From CAZKXX01 sp964556705 (GTDB taxonomy: Bacteria > Acidobacteriota > Terriglobia > UBA7540): 32,164 nucleotides of DNA. The stretch covers positions 1-32,164 of the forward strand of contig CAZKXX010000039.1 in NCBI GenBank assembly GCA_964556705.1, written 5' to 3'. The notes under the pieces were generated by a model that made no database searches, had not been told where the DNA came from, and worked only from the letters and a program-made list of their open reading frames with translations. This document shows positions 1 to 8,847 of this stretch, piece by piece. Position 1 is the first letter of the stretch, and every line of letters begins with the position of its first letter. The position numbers and the translations under genes are program-made.

Positions 1-1164
1 GACGCCCAGCGTGTAGTGCGCCTCGGCGAGCGCGGGGTTCACCGCCAGCGCGGCTCGCAGCGCTTCGATGGCCGCGTCGAAATCCTCTTTCTGCTTGAGG
101 GCCACGCCCAGGTTGTAGTGCGCCTCAGCATTGCGCGCGTCCATCTCCAGAAGCGATCGGTATTCCCGGATGGCTTCTTCCCACCTCGCCATCTGAAGAT
201 AGGCCAGGCCCAGATTGTTGCGGGCCGAAAAATGCCGGGGATCGATGCGCGCCGCCGTCTGGAAGGCGCGCGCGGCGCCCTCCCCGTCGCCCCGGCGCAG
301 GTACACAAGCCCCAGGTTGTTCTGCGCTTCGGCGGAGTTCGGGTCCAGTTCAACGCTGCGGGCGAACGCCTCCGCCGCGTCGGCCAGATATCCCGCGCGG
401 TCCAGCGCCAGTCCGAGCTGGTTCTGATAGACGGCCGAGCGCGGATTCAGCCGCGCCGCCGTTTGCAGCGATTCAATCGCCTTCTCGGAATCGCCCTTCG
501 CTTCGTAGATCAGACCCGTGTAGTAGTGCGCCTCCGCCGAGTCGGGGCGCGCCTTCAGGACTCGCGCGAGTTCCCCAAGCGCCGCATCCGGCTCTTGCAG
601 GAGCCACAGCGTGACGCCCAACTGATAGCGCGCCGCGAGGTCTTCAGGCCGCGCTTCCAGCGCCCGCTCGAACTCGCGCCGGGCCCCAAGAAGGTTCCCG
701 CGATGGCCGAGGAGGATTCCCAGGGCCACGCGAGCTTCGACGAAATCGGGCCGCAATTCGAGCGCGCGCTGGTAAGAGCGCACCGCGCCGTCCAGGTCAC
801 GGAGCGCCTGCAAGGCTTTCCCCAGGTTGAAGTGAGCTTCAGCGAATTCCGGTTCGAGTTCAGCGACGCGGCGGAAGGCTGCGGCGGCCGCTTCTGCGTC
901 CCCGCTCTGGAGGTGCGCGACGGCCAGCGAGTTTTGAAGCAGGGCCCACGACGGCGCCGCCTGGATGGCGAGTTCGTACTGGCGAACCGCCGCGGGCCAA
1001 TCGCCCGACTGCGCGGCCGCCTGCCCCGCCGCCAGGTGCTTCCTGGCCAGTTCGCGGTCTTCCGGCGCGGGAGTCGCGCGAGGGCCGGCCGAGGCGGCGA
1101 GGAGCCCGCCCGCCAGGCAGGCGGTCATAAAAATTGAGCGCCAGGGATGACCGGACATGGCCAT
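1..1164 (-). CDS. Exported TPR-repeat protein (3' end beyond window)
   Basis: An open minus-strand frame runs without a stop from ATG at 1164 to the left edge, giving 388 codons of a longer protein. A hydrophobic N-terminal segment (about residues 10-28, ending near ASAGP) looks like a Sec signal peptide; a second ATG lies at 1158. The rest is a continuous array of about nine or ten tetratricopeptide repeats with recognisable motifs such as AHFNLGKAL, AHYYTGLIYEAKG, AQNNLGLVYLRRG, ARNNLGLAYLQM and AHYNLGVALKQK, each ending in an L-(D/N)-P-type turn. TPR solenoids bind partner proteins; no catalytic domain is visible in the part present. The start lies 3 nt after the stop of the upstream FG-GAP/ASPIC gene, so the two are almost certainly cotranscribed and probably translationally coupled. 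Function beyond scaffolding is unknown. Confidence 0.85.
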   Translation of the reverse strand, partial: MAMSGHPWRSIFMTACLAGGLLAASAGPRATPAPEDRELARKHLAAGQAAAQSGDWPAAVRQYELAIQAAPSWALLQNSLAVAHLQSGDAEAAAAAFRRVAELEPEFAEAHFNLGKALQALRDLDGAVRSYQRALELRPDFVEARVALGILLGHRGNLLGARREFERALEARPEDLAARYQLGVTLWLLQEPDAALGELARVLKARPDSAEAHYYTGLIYEAKGDSEKAIESLQTAARLNPRSAVYQNQLGLALDRAGYLADAAEAFARSVELDPNSAEAQNNLGLVYLRRGDGEGAARAFQTAARIDPRHFSARNNLGLAYLQMARWEEAIREYRSLLEMDARNAEAHYNLGVALKQKEDFDAAIEALRAALAVNPALAEAHYTLGV

Positions 1165-1167
1165 TTT

Positions 1168-2943
1168 CTAAGCGCGCTTCGCTCGGGTCTTCGGGAATTC
1201 CACCGACTCGACGATTCCCTTCCCTTCTTCGACGACGATCAGCCGGTCGGCGGCCACGTTGTCGAGGACGTCCACTTCGCCGCTCGGCCAGCGGATTTCA
1301 ATCCGCTCGGCCTTCGTCGCCGCGCCCAGGCCGAAGTGCACGCGCAAATCGTTCTGCGAGGCGTAACTCGCGCCGCTGCGCACTTCGTCCATCTGCCGGT
1401 GGCTCCCCGTGCGGCAGGTGATCCGCGCCCCGATGCCGTTGCGGTTGGATTTCCCGCCCACCGTCCGGATCTTGATCCAGTGGTTGCCGGTTTCGCCGTC
1501 GCAGCGCAGCAGCTCCGGATAATCGTTGACGGGATTGATGACGATGTCGATGTCGCCGTCATTGTCGAAATCACCGAAAGCGCACCCGCGGGCGGAGACG
1601 GGATCGAGGAGCGGGCCGCCCAGTTCGCGCGAAATCTCGCGGAAGCGGCCGTCGCGCAGGTTCTGAAAAACCGATTTCGGCTGGCGGTAGCGCAGGTCCA
1701 TGGCGAGCTGGTTGATTTCCGGATAGATGTGCCCGTTGGCGCCGAAGATGTCCGGCCAGCCGTCGTTGTCGAGGTCCGCGAACGCGCACCCCCAGCGCAA
1801 CTCGCGCGTGCTGGTGCCGAGCCCGGCCGGAAACGCCACGTCCTCGAACACCGCGCCGCCCAGGTTGCGGTAGAGCGAAATCGTGTCTTCGGAAAAGTTC
1901 ATTTTCACGATGTCGAGCCAGCCGTCGCAGTCGTAATCTCCCGCCGCCACGCCCATGCCCGCCTGCGGCTTCCCGTCGGCGCTGTAGGCGCAGCCGGCCA
2001 GCACGGCGATATCGGTGAACGTCCCGTCGTGATTGTTGCGATAGAGCGCGCTGGCCTGCGAATCGTTGGCCACGTAAATGTCCGGCCAGCCGTCGTTGTC
2101 GAAGTCGGCGACGGCGACCCCCAGCCCGTAAGTTCCCGTCGCTTCCAGAATTCCGGCTTTCTGAGAAACGTCGGAAAAAGTGCCGTCGCCGTTGTTGCGG
2201 TAAAGGATGTTCTTGCTGCCCGGCAATCCGGGCGGGCCGCAGGCGACGACGGCGCCTTTGTAAAGGCACGGGCCCATTTCCGGCAGCGGCCAGGTGCTCA
2301 GGTCTCCGCCGCAGTAGTTGGCGACGAACAGGTCGAGGTGGCCGTCGCGGTCGTAGTCCAGAAACGCGCAGCCCGTGCTCCACCGCGTCTCGGCAAAACT
2401 CAGGCCGGCTTTCGCGGTCACGTCGGTAAACGTGCCGTCGCCGTTGTTGTGGTAGAGAACGTTCTGGCCGTAATACGTGACGAAGAGATCGTCGTAGCCG
2501 TCGTTGTCGTAGTCGCCCACGCAGACGCCCTGGCCCCAGCCCGAGCGCGCCAGGCCCGCCTGTTCGGTCACGTCTCTGAAAGTTCCGTCGCGGTTGTTGC
2601 GGTAGAGGCGGTTCGTGGGCTCCTGGCCTTTCGGAAAACCTTCCAGCCGCGTGCCGTTCACGAAGAAGATGTCGAGCCAGCCGTCGTGATCGTAGTCGAA
2701 GAACGCGACTCCGCAACCTGTCGTCTCGAGCAGGTAGATATTGCGGTCTTCCCCGCCGTAAATCGTCTTGTGAAGGATGCCCGCATCGCGCGCGACGTTG
2801 ACGAAGCGAATCGAAGGCAGCGCGGGCGCGCTGCGGCCGGTGGCGGAAAAAGCGCCGAGCACTCTCGAGCGACTCGCTCCCAGAGCGCCCCCCATCATCA
2901 GGAGAGTTTTCAAAACTTCACGCCGGCGGAACCGTTTCACCAA
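1168..2943 (-). CDS. FG-GAP/VCBS repeat protein with C-terminal ASPIC/UnbV domain (CRTAC1-type)
   Basis: About 590 residues. The N-terminus carries a twin-arginine signal (RRREVLK followed by a hydrophobic stretch), so export of the folded protein is expected. At least seven FG-GAP/VCBS blades with calcium-type D-x-D-x-D-G motifs follow (FFDYDHDGWLD, VGDYDNDGYDD, FLDYDRDGHLD, VADFDNDGWPD, AGDYDCDGWLD, FADLDNDGWPD, FGDFDNDGDID), interleaved with YRNNxDGTFxDVT repeats, which predicts a Ca-binding beta-propeller. The last 90 or so residues (NHWIKIRTVGG to VVEEGKG) match the ASPIC/UnbV domain. The first codon is TTG at 2943, but GTG at 2940 sits better behind an AGGGG box. It heads a tight pair with the downstream TPR gene. 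The biochemical role of this family is not established; surface binding or adhesion is inference. A long plus-strand frame over the same DNA is a GC artefact. Confidence 0.93.
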   Translation of the reverse strand: MVKRFRRREVLKTLLMMGGALGASRSRVLGAFSATGRSAPALPSIRFVNVARDAGILHKTIYGGEDRNIYLLETTGCGVAFFDYDHDGWLDIFFVNGTRLEGFPKGQEPTNRLYRNNRDGTFRDVTEQAGLARSGWGQGVCVGDYDNDGYDDLFVTYYGQNVLYHNNGDGTFTDVTAKAGLSFAETRWSTGCAFLDYDRDGHLDLFVANYCGGDLSTWPLPEMGPCLYKGAVVACGPPGLPGSKNILYRNNGDGTFSDVSQKAGILEATGTYGLGVAVADFDNDGWPDIYVANDSQASALYRNNHDGTFTDIAVLAGCAYSADGKPQAGMGVAAGDYDCDGWLDIVKMNFSEDTISLYRNLGGAVFEDVAFPAGLGTSTRELRWGCAFADLDNDGWPDIFGANGHIYPEINQLAMDLRYRQPKSVFQNLRDGRFREISRELGGPLLDPVSARGCAFGDFDNDGDIDIVINPVNDYPELLRCDGETGNHWIKIRTVGGKSNRNGIGARITCRTGSHRQMDEVRSGASYASQNDLRVHFGLGAATKAERIEIRWPSGEVDVLDNVAADRLIVVEEGKGIVESVEFPKTRAKRA

Positions 2944-3045
2944 AGCCCCTGTGGCTCTTCGCTCGACCCGGAACCAACAGCCGAATCAGCCCTTCATAGA
3001 AAGATAGCGCAGTTCCGCCAGGGCTGCCTACCGTTTTCGGTTCTG

Positions 3046-3731
3046 GCGCGCGTGGACGCCCCCCTTCAGGTGGGGGCCGTCACCCAGACGATGGAGGTGA
3101 CCGCGGAAATCCCCATGCTCAAGACGGAGAGGGCCGACGTCGCGACGTCGTTCGACGAGCGCTACGTTCAGGAACTGCCCCTCCTCAACCGCAACTTCAC
3201 CCAGTTCCGGCTTCTGACACCGGGCAGCCAGCGCCTCGGCCGGCAGCACGCCGCGAGCGAAAACCCGCAGGGCTCCATTCAAATCATGATGAACGGGCTG
3301 CACTTCGGCGGCACCGCCTGCCAGCTCGACGGCACCGACAACCGCGACCCCATCCCCGGGATCATCGTCATCAACCCCAACTTCGATTCGATTTCGGAAG
3401 CCGAGGTCATTTCGCCGAATTACGACGCGGAGCGCCGGCCTGCGCTGGGAAAATTACGCTCCCCAGCGCGTCACGGACCGCTGGCGCGGCGGCTTCCTCG
3501 ATCCTTCCACAGGATTACGACTTCAACCAGGCTTCGCTCGACGGATTCGGCGTCCTGAGCACCAACGAGCGCAAACCCTTCTTCCAGCGCTTCGGCTGGT
3601 CGCAGTCGTTCCGTTATTTCGGGAACGACTCGGACAGCAACTTCACCTCGCTTCAAACCAAGTTTGAGAAACGATTTTCCAGCGGCTACCAGCTCCTCGC
3701 CCACAACCCCTGGGCGCGGGCGTTCAACCAC
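3046..3731 (+). pseudogene. Mosaic remnant of a TonB-dependent receptor
   Basis: Three collinear blocks resemble the intact receptor just downstream. Block A (3049-3432, frame 1) matches the plug region at 4499-4882 with no indel in 384 nt (for example VGAVTQTMEVTAEIP, NPQGSIQIMMNG, QLDGTDNRDPIPGIIVINP). Block B (3431-3513, frame 2) matches the barrel region at 6179-6261 (GLRWENYAPQ, GGFLDPSTG). Block C (3513-3731, frame 0) matches 6803 to about 7022 (NERKPFFQRFGW, FRYFGND, SLQTKFEKRFS, LLAH). Relative to the paralogue, about 1.3 kb and 0.54 kb are missing at the two joins, and each join changes frame. There is no signal peptide, start or regulatory domain, and homology stops near 3731. It cannot encode a working receptor. 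It could be a decayed tandem copy, a silent recombination donor, or an assembly collapse of related paralogues. Confidence 0.85.
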
Positions 3732-4183
3732 CGCACACTACAGTCAGCTCGAGAATTCTTCGGGCTGCCCGCGGTGTTTTCATCCCGCTTTCCTCGTCCT
3801 GACCCAAGCCGAATTTTCTACGCGGACCGCGCAGCCTTCCGTTTCTTGTGTCTTCGTGGCTGCCTTCGCAGGTCTCCTTCAACTCAAAGATAAGAAAAGA
3901 CTTATTTGAACTAATGCAGTTTTCTGCTAGCCCTTGGCACTTGGGGCGATGTAAGGGCTTTCACAATATGATAATTGGTATCTCCTTTTGGCTGCTCTAT
4001 GCAATTTTGGACAAATACTCCGAACTTCTACTATGACTGCTCTCAGAATCCGATTATGTCTTCTAACATCAATCGGTTATCGCTCACCTAATTTTCGGAC
4101 ACTTTGGCTCTCAGAGTGCGAGAAGACCCGTGGGGATTTGGGTCTCTCGAAATCCATCCTTGAATCTGAACAGGAGAAGCAGA
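3732..4183. other. AT-richer intergenic spacer and receptor leader, no gene recognised
   Basis: Between the receptor remnant and the intact receptor lie about 450 nt that are clearly richer in A and T than the flanks, most strongly from 3880 to 4100. The short frames here resemble nothing I know. Several promoter-like boxes occur, for example TGGACA at 4008-4013 with TATGAC at 4032-4037 (18-nt spacer) and TATGAT near 3967, but none is strong enough to single out. The promoter of the receptor gene must lie in this stretch unless it is read from further upstream. Confidence 0.6.
4119..4149 (+). promoter_or_regulatory. Leader hairpin upstream of the receptor gene
   Basis: CGAGAAGACCC (4119-4129) can pair with GGGTCTCTCG (4140-4149) with one bulged base around a 10-nt loop. 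It ends 23 nt before the Shine-Dalgarno box (GGAG, 4173-4176) of the receptor gene, so it would lie in the 5' untranslated leader. No T-run follows, so it is not an intrinsic terminator. A role in mRNA stability or leader control is speculation. Confidence 0.3.
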
Positions 4184-7100
4184 ATGCAGAAACGAGCTGT
4201 ATGGCTGGTTGCTTTTCTCCTCTTGGCGGCCGCCTATCCGGCGACGAAGCTGGTGGGCCAGGCCGTCTATGGCAGCATCATCGGTACGGTGGTGGACGCC
4301 TCCGGCGCGGCCGTACCCAACGCACGAGTGACGATTACGGAAGTCGGAAAAGACATCCAGTACAACACGACGACGAACGAGGCGGGCTTTTACAGCCAGA
4401 CCCACCTGATCGTCGGCCGGTACCGCGTACGCGTGGAAGCCGCGGGCTTCCAGGTCCACGTCCAGGAAAACGTTAACGTCACCGTGGACGCCGCAACGCG
4501 CGTGGACGTTTCACTCCAGGTGGGCGCGGTGACGCAGACCGTGGAAGTAACGGCGGAGGTGCCGCTGCTCAAGACCGAGCGGACCGACGTCGCGACGTCC
4601 TTCCAGAGCAAGGCGGTCACGGAACTTCCCATCTTCGAGCGCAACTTCACCCGTTTTTCGCTGCTCACCCCGGGCACCACGATGCTCGGCTGGCAGCACG
4701 CTTCGAGCGAAAACCCGCAGGGCTCGATTCAGATTTCGATGAACGGCCAGCACTTCAGCGGGACGGCGTTCCAATTGGACGGCACGGACAACCGAGACCC
4801 GATTCTGGGGATTATCGTCATCAACCCGACGCTCGAGTCGGTGAGCGAAGCCAAGGTGACGACGCAGAATTACGACGCGGAGTTCGGCCAGGCCACGGCC
4901 GGCGTCGTCACGGCGCAGACGCGCTCGGGGACGAACGAACTGCACGGCAGCGCGTTCCTGTTCCGCCGCAACGACCTGACGATGGCTCGCCAGCCCTTCT
5001 CGCAGGCGGTCCCGCTCGGCCCGCCCAACGACGACCCCAACAAATTCATCCCCGACCTGCTCTGGAACCAGTTTGGCGGCTCGATCGGCGGGCCGATCAA
5101 GCGGAACAAGAGCTTCTTCTTCGGGGATTACCAGGGAACGCGCCGGAAGAACGGCGGCTCGCGCCTGCTGACGGTGCCCACAGCGCTGGCGCGCACGGGC
5201 GATCTGAGCGAGTACCTGACCACGGCGCAGATCTACAATCCGTACACGAGCGCCGACTGCTCGACCCGCGTGGACCATCCCACCGTGGACACGAGACAGC
5301 CGTTCGCCAACAACGTGATTCCCTCCACCTGCCTTTCTCCGCAGGCGTTGAACATCCTCTCGTACTATCCCCTTCCGAATATCCCGGGCGCGGGGATCAC
5401 CAACAACTACGCGGCCGCGGGAACGGAAGACTTCGACGACGACGCGATGAACGTCCGCGTGGACCACTACTGGTCCGAAAAGCTGCACCTGTTCGGCCGC
5501 TACAGCTTCCAGCAATTCAAGCGGCGGGGACCCGGGGCCTTCGGCGAAATCGCGGGCGGGCCGGCGCTCGACAACATTTTCTTCGCCGGCAGTTCGGACG
5601 TTCGGAACCAGAGCGTTGCTTCCGGTTTCGACTACACGGTCGGTCCGACGCTGCTCACGGACTTCCGGTTCGGTTTCTACCGCTACCGCGTTTTCGTCCG
5701 TCCGCTGGGTGAAGGCACCTCGCCGGCCACCGACGCGGGCATCCCGGGGCTGAACATCCCCGATGACCCCACCACGACCGGCATGCCGGCCTTCTTCATT
5801 GACGGCATCGCCGCGCTGGGTTACTCGCTAGGGACCAACCAGTGCAACTGCCCCCTGGACCAGGAAGAGCAGCAGTTCCAGTTCGTGAATAACTGGACCA
5901 AGATCCAGGGCAACCATACGTTCAAGTTCGGGACGGACATCCGCTACGCGCAGAACCTCCGCGTACCCAGTGACAGCCACCGGGCGGGCGAGCTGACGTT
6001 CAACGCCGACCGCACGCGCGGTCCCGATGGCGGCGGGCTGGGGCTGGCCGGTTTCCTGCTGGGCGACGTGAGCCGTTCCGACCGTTACGTTTCCAAGGTT
6101 TTTGACGCGGGCGAGCGGCAGCACCGCCAATTCTTCTTCGGCCAGGATACCTGGCGCGTCACGCCGAAGTTCACCCTCAGCTACGGGCTGCGCTGGGAAA
6201 TCTACTATCCCCAGACGGTCACGGCGGCCGGAGCGGGCGGGTTCGTCCAGCCCTCGACCGGCGAGGTCTGGGTGGCGGGAACGGGCGGCGTCGGCCTGAA
6301 CGGCAACGTCGAGAACACCTTCACCAACTTTGCGCCGCGCCTCGGCATCGCCTACCAGATTACGCCGAGGACGGTGCTGCGCCTGGGCTATGGCCGCAGC
6401 TTCGATATCGGCGTGTTCGGCTCCACGTTCGGGCACAGCGTGACGCAGAACCTGCCCGTGCTGGCCCGTCAGGAACAGAACCCGGCCAACAGCTTCAGCA
6501 GCGTGTACAACTTGGCGGTCGGGCCGCCGGCTTTCGACCCGGCCTCCGGCCTGGTGAACAACTGCAACGACATCACCGACCCCGACGGCAGCATCCGCGC
6601 CGCCGGCGGAACCTGCATGGGTCCGACCGGCTTCCCGCTTCTGCCCGACGGCATCAACTCCTTCGTCCTGCCCAACAAGATGCGGCTGCCGACCGTGGAC
6701 GCCTGGAACGCCACCTTCCAGCATCAGCTCACCGCGACCGTCGCGCTGGAAGTGGCCTACGTCGGCAACAAGGGGACGCACGTGTTCCGCAATGAAGGTC
6801 CCGACTACAGCTTCAACGAACCGAGCATCGACGGGTTCGCGGCGGGCATCCCCCGCAACGAGCGCCGTCCCTTCTTCCAGCGTTACGGTTGGACGCAGGA
6901 TTTCCGCTACTTCGGCAACGACGGCGACAACCGCTACCACTCACTGCAAACCAAGGTCGAGAAGCGCTTCTCGCAGGACTACTCGATCCTGGCGCACTGG
7001 ACGCTCCAGCGCGCGTGGAACTACGGCTGGAACTACTACTCGATCGATCGCAGCGTGGACTGGGGACGGAACGACTTCTACCCCACCCACGTTTTGGTCG

Positions 7101-7669
7101 TGAACAACCTGTGGGAGCTTCCCTTCGGCCGTGGCAGGCGGTACGGCGGCGCGGCGGGACGCGGGCTGGACCTGCTGATCGGCGGCTGGCAGCTCAACCA
7201 GATTACGTCCTGGACGAGCGGCCTGCCGTTCGACGTCTTCTACCGCGACTGCGGTGCGGACCGCGACAACGGCCCCTGCCGGCCGGACCAGGTGCGCGAA
7301 GTCCTCATGCCGCGCAGCCGCAACGGCTGGTTCGAGGTTGCTCCGTTCGCCGGCGCCCTCAGCGACAACGGCGTAACCGTCGGACCGTGGCGGCGGCCGC
7401 AGGTCGAGCAGTTCGGCAACGCGGGCCGCAACCCGCTCACCGGACCTTCGTTCCTCAACACCGACTTCTCGTTGTTCAAGAACTTCCAGATCACCGAGCG
7501 GTGGAGGGGACAGTTCCGGGCCGAGGCCTTCAACCTCTTCAACGTCGTGCAACTCGGAAACCCTGGAAGTTGTGTGGACTGCAACCCCGACAACGACGGC
7601 AAGATCTTCGGCCTTCGGACCGGAGCGCAGATGCGCCGCTTCCAGTTCGCTCTGCGGTTCACGTTCTGA
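4184..7669 (+). CDS. TonB-dependent receptor with carboxypeptidase-regulatory N-terminal domain (Oar-like)
   Basis: 1161 residues from ATG 4184, chosen because GGAG at 4173-4176 is 7 nt upstream and a clear signal peptide (MQKRAVWLVAFLLLAAAYPA) follows; an in-frame GTG at 4130 would only add a polar leader. In order: a carboxypeptidase-regulatory-like (CnaB/TTR-type) domain at about residues 30-115 (GTVVDASGAAVPNARVTI, AGFYSQTHLIVGRYRVRVEA); a plug at about 125-240 (QLDGTDNRDPILGIIVINP, NYDAEFGQATAG, TRSGTNELHGSAF); and a long beta-barrel ending in a terminal Phe (FALRFTF), the usual outer-membrane assembly signal. This is the giant Oar-type receptor common in Acidobacteria. It should import a bulky, probably glycan- or peptide-derived ligand using TonB energy; the ligand cannot be told from sequence. 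It is apparently monocistronic, since terminator hairpins follow. Confidence 0.95.
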   Translation: MQKRAVWLVAFLLLAAAYPATKLVGQAVYGSIIGTVVDASGAAVPNARVTITEVGKDIQYNTTTNEAGFYSQTHLIVGRYRVRVEAAGFQVHVQENVNVTVDAATRVDVSLQVGAVTQTVEVTAEVPLLKTERTDVATSFQSKAVTELPIFERNFTRFSLLTPGTTMLGWQHASSENPQGSIQISMNGQHFSGTAFQLDGTDNRDPILGIIVINPTLESVSEAKVTTQNYDAEFGQATAGVVTAQTRSGTNELHGSAFLFRRNDLTMARQPFSQAVPLGPPNDDPNKFIPDLLWNQFGGSIGGPIKRNKSFFFGDYQGTRRKNGGSRLLTVPTALARTGDLSEYLTTAQIYNPYTSADCSTRVDHPTVDTRQPFANNVIPSTCLSPQALNILSYYPLPNIPGAGITNNYAAAGTEDFDDDAMNVRVDHYWSEKLHLFGRYSFQQFKRRGPGAFGEIAGGPALDNIFFAGSSDVRNQSVASGFDYTVGPTLLTDFRFGFYRYRVFVRPLGEGTSPATDAGIPGLNIPDDPTTTGMPAFFIDGIAALGYSLGTNQCNCPLDQEEQQFQFVNNWTKIQGNHTFKFGTDIRYAQNLRVPSDSHRAGELTFNADRTRGPDGGGLGLAGFLLGDVSRSDRYVSKVFDAGERQHRQFFFGQDTWRVTPKFTLSYGLRWEIYYPQTVTAAGAGGFVQPSTGEVWVAGTGGVGLNGNVENTFTNFAPRLGIAYQITPRTVLRLGYGRSFDIGVFGSTFGHSVTQNLPVLARQEQNPANSFSSVYNLAVGPPAFDPASGLVNNCNDITDPDGSIRAAGGTCMGPTGFPLLPDGINSFVLPNKMRLPTVDAWNATFQHQLTATVALEVAYVGNKGTHVFRNEGPDYSFNEPSIDGFAAGIPRNERRPFFQRYGWTQDFRYFGNDGDNRYHSLQTKVEKRFSQDYSILAHWTLQRAWNYGWNYYSIDRSVDWGRNDFYPTHVLVVNNLWELPFGRGRRYGGAAGRGLDLLIGGWQLNQITSWTSGLPFDVFYRDCGADRDNGPCRPDQVREVLMPRSRNGWFEVAPFAGALSDNGVTVGPWRRPQVEQFGNAGRNPLTGPSFLNTDFSLFKNFQITERWRGQFRAEAFNLFNVVQLGNPGSCVDCNPDNDGKIFGLRTGAQMRRFQFALRFTF

Positions 7670-7681
7670 ACTTCACTCCGC

Positions 7682-7708
7682 CGGCGGAAGGGTTTTTCCC
7701 TTCCGCCG
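7682..7708 (+). terminator. Perfect 11-bp hairpin after the receptor gene
   Basis: CGGCGGAAGGG (7682-7692) and CCCTTCCGCCG (7698-7708) pair perfectly around a TTTTT loop, 13 nt past the receptor stop. The 3' side lacks a T-run, so alone it is more likely a 3'-end stabiliser or half of a two-part terminator with the next hairpin. Confidence 0.6.
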
Positions 7709-7735
7709 CGCGGGTGGCGGATTCGGAGTTTGTCT

Positions 7736-7770
7736 AAGGAGCTCGTCCTCGGGGGAGCTCCTTTTTCTTT
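7736..7770 (+). terminator. Rho-independent terminator
   Basis: AAGGAGCTC (7736-7744) pairs perfectly with GAGCTCCTT (7755-7763) around a 10-nt loop and runs directly into TTTCTTT, the classic intrinsic terminator layout. It separates the receptor from the downstream TPR gene. Confidence 0.8.
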
Positions 7771-7849
7771 GCCCGAAACCTCCGCGCTTGCCGCGGCCCC
7801 GCGCCGGAGCTAAAGTGGACGAATGGCATCTGAACCGGGAGAGGCGAGG

Positions 7850-8845
7850 ATGGCCCGTTCGATTTCCAAATTCGCGTGGCTCACAGTCCTGTGGGGTCTG
7901 ATGGCCGTGCCGGCCGCCCCCTCTTCTCAGGAGCTGGCGCGCGCCGACGCGCTGCTGCGCGAAAACAGGCTCGAGGAAGCCATCGCCCTCCTCAAGCCGC
8001 TCGCGGAAAGCGAGCCCGCGCCCGTCGGGGTGGACGCGCGTCTCGGCCGCGCCTACTACGAGAAGCGCGACTACCATCACGCCCTCCAGCACCTCGAACG
8101 CGCCCGCCGGCAGTCCCCCGACGACGGCGAGATCATCCAGCTTCTCGGCCTCGCGTACTATCTGCACGGCCGCACGGCGCAGGCCATCCCGCTGCTCGAA
8201 GAAATCCTGGGGAAGCTGCCGCACCCCGACGTCACCGGCGCCTACGTCCTCGGCGTCAGCTACCTGCAAACGCAGCAGTGGGACAAAGCCCGGCACGCGT
8301 TCGCCCGCATGTTTTCCGTGGCGGAGGATTCCGCCGCCGCTTATCTCGTCCTCGGCCAGATGATGATGCGCCAGACGCTCGAGGACGCCGCGGTGCCGCA
8401 GCTTCAGAAAGCCCTCGAACTCGACCCCCGCATCCCCATGGCGCGCTTTCTGCTCGGAGAAATCTACCTCTTTCGCGGCAACGCCCGGCAGGCGCTGGAA
8501 GAATTCCGCAAAGAGCTGGAGCTCAACCCCATCCAGTGGGCCGTCTATTGGCGCATGGGCGACGCCTACGACCGCCTGGAGAACATCGCGGAGGCCGAGC
8601 GCGCTCTCAAGCAGGCCATCTGGCTCAACCAGAATTTCACCGGCCCTTATATCCTGATGGGCAAAGTGCTGCTCAAGAAAAAGGACCCGGAACTCGCCGC
8701 CAATTTTCTGGAACGCGCCGTGAAGATGGACCCCAACAACTACCTCACGCACTACCTGCTCGGCCAGGCCTATCGCGACCTCGGACGCGTGGAAGATGCC
8801 AACAAGCATTTCGAGCTGACCCGCACGCTGCGCGACGTGCGGTGA
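7850..8845 (+). CDS. Exported TPR-repeat protein
   Basis: 331 residues from ATG 7850, preferred because GGGAG at 7837-7841 lies 8 nt upstream and the protein then begins with a clean signal peptide (MARSISKFAWLTVLWGLM, cleavage near PAAPSSQE). An in-frame ATG at 7823 is a possible alternative. The mature part is a TPR solenoid of about eight repeats (LGRAYYEKRDYHHALQHLE, QLLGLAYYLHGRTAQAIPLL, YVLGVSYLQTQQWDKARHAF, FLLGEIYLFRGNARQALEEF, WRMGDAYDRLENIAEAE, YLLGQAYRDLGRVEDANKHF). No enzymatic domain is present, so a periplasmic protein-interaction role is inferred. Acidobacterial TPR proteins often accompany Oar-like receptors or FG-GAP/ASPIC proteins. It is bounded by a terminator upstream and a large inverted repeat downstream, so it is likely its own unit. 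Confidence 0.9.
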   Translation: MARSISKFAWLTVLWGLMAVPAAPSSQELARADALLRENRLEEAIALLKPLAESEPAPVGVDARLGRAYYEKRDYHHALQHLERARRQSPDDGEIIQLLGLAYYLHGRTAQAIPLLEEILGKLPHPDVTGAYVLGVSYLQTQQWDKARHAFARMFSVAEDSAAAYLVLGQMMMRQTLEDAAVPQLQKALELDPRIPMARFLLGEIYLFRGNARQALEEFRKELELNPIQWAVYWRMGDAYDRLENIAEAERALKQAIWLNQNFTGPYILMGKVLLKKKDPELAANFLERAVKMDPNNYLTHYLLGQAYRDLGRVEDANKHFELTRTLRDVR

Positions 8846-8847
8846 GC

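Noticed and set aside
16..1137. 373-codon open frame on the plus strand at the left edge
   Set aside because: The opposite strand encodes a regular TPR array with a signal peptide and coupled start; the plus-strand frame is its shadow.
1147..3558. 803-codon open frame on the plus strand
   Set aside because: It is antisense to the FG-GAP/ASPIC gene for most of its length, its residues are Val/Ala/Arg-rich low-complexity, and only the short receptor-like block at its end is real. Long antisense frames are expected at this GC content.
3848..4036. Short open frame in the AT-rich spacer as a small gene
   Set aside because: It has no ribosome-binding site and no recognisable motif, and it is compatible with chance.
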